A stretch of 64,000 bases of DNA from NCBI RefSeq assembly GCF_029633865.1, contig NC_079223.1, forward strand, positions 39,300,706 to 39,364,705, read 5' to 3'. The translations under genes and the position numbers were made by a program. Under the pieces are notes generated by a model. That model had not been told where the DNA came from. It saw nothing but the letters and a program-made list of their open reading frames with translations, and searched no databases. This DNA is from Lampris incognitus (Eukaryota > Chordata > Actinopteri > Lampriformes > Lampridae). This document shows, one piece after another, positions 61,155-64,000 of the stretch. Numbering within the stretch: the first letter of the stretch is position 1; every line of letters begins with the position of its first letter.

Positions 61155-62204
61155 TGCTTTGTACAGACTTGTTTTACTGTTAACGTATGACCTTCAAGGA
61201 GCTTTGACACAGTTTTTGCTTATTCACACTGATCTATTTTATTTACTGTCAACATGGGAGACGGGGCCAGCGGAATGTACACAACCTGAAACGTGGGGAG
61301 GTGTATTTAAGTCAGGGGTATGGCCCGAGCGAGACCTGCCACAGGACACACGTTTAGAGAAAAGCCCCATGAGCTCTGAGGATCTGGCATGGCAGTGGAA
61401 TTCCTGATCACTTTTCCATGGGCGGAGTGGAACGACCCCCGCAAAACAACATTCATTTAGGAACGGGAATAGAAGGCAAAGTGGCAGGGGAAACAAAGTG
61501 CAAAACTGGTTTCAGTGTCACCTTCTAAGTCTAAGTCAAACTTGTTGAAATAGTGTCACACTTGTTGAACTGCGGACGTGTAACAAAGTTCCCAGCTAAG
61601 AAATGATCGATCGGTCAAGTTTATCTATATAGCGGCCTACATTTTGTACACCGAGAAGATGTGCTGTGCTTTATGCGACGTGAAAGTGCACAGTTAACGA
61701 CAAATGAGTAAAGTGAGGGTTTTGTGTCTTCTAGTGTGAAGAGGCTCTGTGTGACTGGAAAGTCATACACTTGCACAAACCATGTTACTGCAGTCATGTC
61801 AACGCAATAAAAACGCAAATTTAGGCAAAACTGGGTTGACCACCATACAAGCGCTTCTCGGTGACTGCGCCACACCAACGCTTAAAACGTTTCCCCCATC
61901 AAACAACACAACTAGGTTATTATAGTCATAATGCACGTCTCGTCTCTCCCCCTCTGTTTCCTGCCAGATAGGAGTCCGCTCATCTCCGCTCAGAAGCGAC
62001 GCGTCCTCTTTCTTCTCGGTGGAAGTTGCACTTCTGCTTCTGAGGTGAAAGTTTCTACGCGGGACAACAAACGGATGGTCTTCACAAGAACGAACAAACC
62101 GAGCCACTCACCCTGGAAATAGTCAAAGGTTGCTCAAAGTCTTTTCCCCCGACGAGTCGGAACCCCCACGGTCCGGGACCCTGCAAGACTACGCGGAGAG
62201 GCAT
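55093..62204 (-). CDS. pdlim1: PDZ and LIM domain protein 1 (CLP36/Elfin)
   Basis: Cytoskeletal adaptor of the ALP/Enigma family. It binds alpha-actinin on stress fibres and Z-lines through its PDZ domain. Exons, 5' to 3': 62204-62112, 61061-60910, 60326-60242, 59071-58887, 57809-57667, 56990-56873, 55279-55093. All are GT-AG. Total 963 nt, 320 residues (human 329). The PDZ domain occupies residues 1 to about 85 ([38 protein letters not shown]). A ZM-type motif follows in exon 4 ([18 protein letters not shown]). A linker ([24 protein letters not shown]) leads to one LIM domain with all eight zinc ligands: C251, C254, H271, C274, C277, C280, C298, H301. The protein ends [10 protein letters not shown], as in human PDLIM1. 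Start codon context GCCAAGATGCC. The gene appears intact. Confidence 0.96.
55461..55511. repeat. (CA)n microsatellite in pdlim1 intron 6
   Basis: About 50 nt of uninterrupted CA repeat. Confidence 0.95.
56060..56440 (-). repeat. tRNA-derived SINE, copy 7 (internally shortened)
   Basis: Reverse copy of the same SINE. The segment between CACCCCCTCTGC and TTCTTTTCACCT is missing compared with the other copies. It lies in pdlim1 intron 6. Confidence 0.8.
57121..57316 (+). repeat. 3' end of an RTE-like LINE
   Basis: GGATGCTGAATATGGAGC through GATCCGCTGTGGCGACCCC and GGGAGCAGCCGAAAG, followed by (AGT)n at 57299-57345. This tail is familiar from fish LINE 3' ends of RTE type. Heavily 5'-truncated, in pdlim1 intron 5. 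Confidence 0.6.
57917..58363 (-). repeat. tRNA-derived SINE, copy 8
   Basis: Reverse full-length copy in pdlim1 intron 4, flanked by GCTCATTGCATTC at 57904-57916 and 58364-58376. Confidence 0.85.
58377..58813 (-). repeat. tRNA-derived SINE, copy 9
   Basis: Reverse full-length copy directly after copy 8, flanked by GCTCATTGCATTC (58364-58376) and ACTCATTGCATTC (58814-58826). Both SINEs used the same target sequence. Confidence 0.85.
61069..61152. repeat. (AC)42 microsatellite abutting the pdlim1 exon 2 acceptor
   Basis: 84 nt of uninterrupted AC (GT in pdlim1 sense). In sense orientation the tract is followed by TTTTCTAG and then exon 2 (61061), so it ends about 8 nt from the exon. Confidence 0.95.
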
Positions 62205-64000
62205 CTTGGCGTTGCGGCGGAGAGGGAAGGACGCGCGTGCGGCGGTTGCTGAGGTACTCGCTCAGTGTCCCAGGTCACTTCCTCCAGGACGTGACATGTG
62301 CGCCTGATCGATTGTCGAAAAAAATCCGCCCGAGGAAGCTTTGCGGTGGCGAAACAGCGAGGCTGGGCGGACCCTGAGCTATTGAAACTTGCACACTGAT
62401 AAGAATGAGACAGAGAGAGAGAGGGAGAGCGCGAGAGAGAGAGAGAGAGGGAGAGCGCGAGAGAGAGACAACTACAGAGAGCGAGAGCGAGAGAGTGTGT
62501 TTGTTTTAGGGATGTGGGCCTGCCGTCGCATGACGTCACGCAGAATACGTGCGAGTTTACCATTTAAGGTAGAGCCAAATCCCAGGATGTGGAATGTGCC
62601 GCTCCCAAAAACTGAATTCCTGCCAACAGATCTCTGGTTAAAAGTCCTGGAAAAAAAACCTCCTCTAGACAGGCTGACTGAACCCTGAAGCTGAAAGACT
62701 GAAACACGGCTTTTTTTTCTGGTTTCAGTCTTGTACACTCACAGGAGGACCTTAAAGTTGCAACGTTACAGGATTTGCGACCAAACATTTTTTCCTCCCG
62801 ATACCCCACATAGCTATTGTTTTTCATTCAAAACTAATCTAATCATTTCCAGACAGCGAATTCTTCTGTCGCTGGTCGTTGTAATGCTCACCATCGGTCA
62901 GGACTCTCCTGTGGGGACAATAGTCTGGTGACAAAAAAAGTAGTTTATCCAAGTGGGCTATTAGTATACTTATTTTAAACTAAAAAAAAATCAGTGAGTA
63001 TGCTTTCAGTGTACTTTTTTAGTACTTATCAGAGATATACTAAACAAAATTATACTTAACTATACTTTGCGTATACTGACGATTATACAACTAGTACATT
63101 GATATACTTGGGAAATATACTTGACTTTACTTAATAAAATTAACTTCAAGTATACTTTTTTTTTTGGTAAGGTCTGATACAGTCTTGTTATAATTTGTGG
63201 CTAAACAAGCAGATAGGGCAGACCAAGCTTGTAGAAGACCTTCACCATCAGGTAATACCGCATACTGGGCCTGTCCCATTATCCACACTGGGCTGGGTCA
63301 CTTTGGGCCCTTGTGCACGTTCATGCGTTTAGTGCATTGCGCTTGATGTGCACGTTACCTGCTCTTAAATTAAGTGTATGACCCATAATGCACCGTATTG
63401 GTGAGGTTATGACAAGTGCCCAAAGCGTGGATCAAGTGTGGCTAATGGGACCGGCCCACCGTGTTGTTGTATTTTTGTGATACTGTGTGGGGAAAGTGCT
63501 GACACAACATGGCTTGCTGCTCTGTTGCGTTGTGAATGGAGCTGGGATTTGGAGGTTTCAAAACATCAACGTACACGTAATTACCATCATCACCAAGCAA
63601 GTTGTTTTCACAATGTAATTAGTCTGAAGCAAGCCGGCTCACTGAAAGTGCAGCTGGACGTCAACCTGAGACAGATGCTGCATTCCTTTACAATCTGCGG
63701 AGCAGTTATTGCCTTCTGAATGCTTCTCAACATAACATGGAATTTGTCAAGTATGTAAAGTATGTAAAGTGGAGAAGTGAAAGCACAATACCAATTCTTG
63801 AGTCACCAGCGCTTTATTCCCACAAGTTCAGAAGAAACAGTGGTAAAAGCAGGCTGTTACTCAGTAACTTTTGAATGAATTTAATTCCCTGGAATGGGTC
63901 ATTGGTGAGGCCAGTACTTAGCCACCATTCATAGCCATTAAGTGGCGCCCTCTTGTTGGCCTTTTACCCAGAAATGTTCCCTTGATACCTCGCTGGACAG
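62205..64000. other. Right-edge region upstream of pdlim1
   Basis: The first few hundred bases should hold the pdlim1 promoter and 5' UTR, including GA-rich simple repeats (62408-62480). From 62930 to 63170 there is a repeat rich in TATACTT. Beyond that I see nothing I can assign. No coding exon is supported. Confidence 0.5.
62930..63170. repeat. TATACTT-rich repeat
   Basis: Many irregular copies of TATACTT and AGTATAC, ending CAAGTATACTTTTTTTTT. Probably an interspersed fish repeat, of unknown class. Confidence 0.45.

Overview
This 64 kb window is genomic DNA of a ray-finned (teleost) fish. It shows vertebrate genes with GT-AG introns, dense CA/GA microsatellites, repeated tRNA-derived SINEs, Tc1 and hAT-like DNA transposons, an L1 fragment, a Penelope-like element and a Ty3/gypsy fossil. 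Every gene below was built by hand from splice sites, reading-frame continuity across exon junctions, and recalled human family sequences. No alignment program was run.

Layout from left to right. Exons 1-15 of hgsnat (lysosomal heparan-alpha-glucosaminide N-acetyltransferase) lie on the minus strand between 29545 and 1867, and its last exons fall off the left edge. Its introns hold most of the repeats: a foldback element carrying a SINE and a Ty3 fossil (2856-8516), several SINEs, an L1 fragment (about 15130-17190) and a Penelope-like remnant (17735-18325). Divergent from hgsnat on the plus strand is complete pcbd1 (31180-33161). Convergent with it on the minus strand is complete sgpl1 (38627-45159), with an internally deleted Tc1 transposon (37061-37967) between the two. 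A largely gene-free 8.3 kb follows. It leads to neurog3 on the plus strand (5' non-coding exon, 156 bp intron, single coding exon 53706-54380), which is tail-to-tail with complete pdlim1 on the minus strand (55093-62204). The last 1.8 kb shows no gene.

The genes do not form one pathway. pcbd1 recycles tetrahydrobiopterin and doubles as an HNF1 cofactor, sgpl1 degrades sphingosine-1-phosphate, hgsnat acetylates heparan sulfate in lysosomes, neurog3 is a proneural/endocrine bHLH factor and pdlim1 is an actin-associated PDZ-LIM adaptor. The grouping pcbd1-sgpl1-neurog3 matches human 10q22, while hgsnat (human 8p11) is a different neighbour. I found no convincing new gene system. The most notable observations are a 42-unit GT tract pressed against a pdlim1 splice acceptor, repeated SINE insertions into the same target sequence, an unusually long duplication around one SINE, the nested foldback, and a substitution in the neurog3 basic region.
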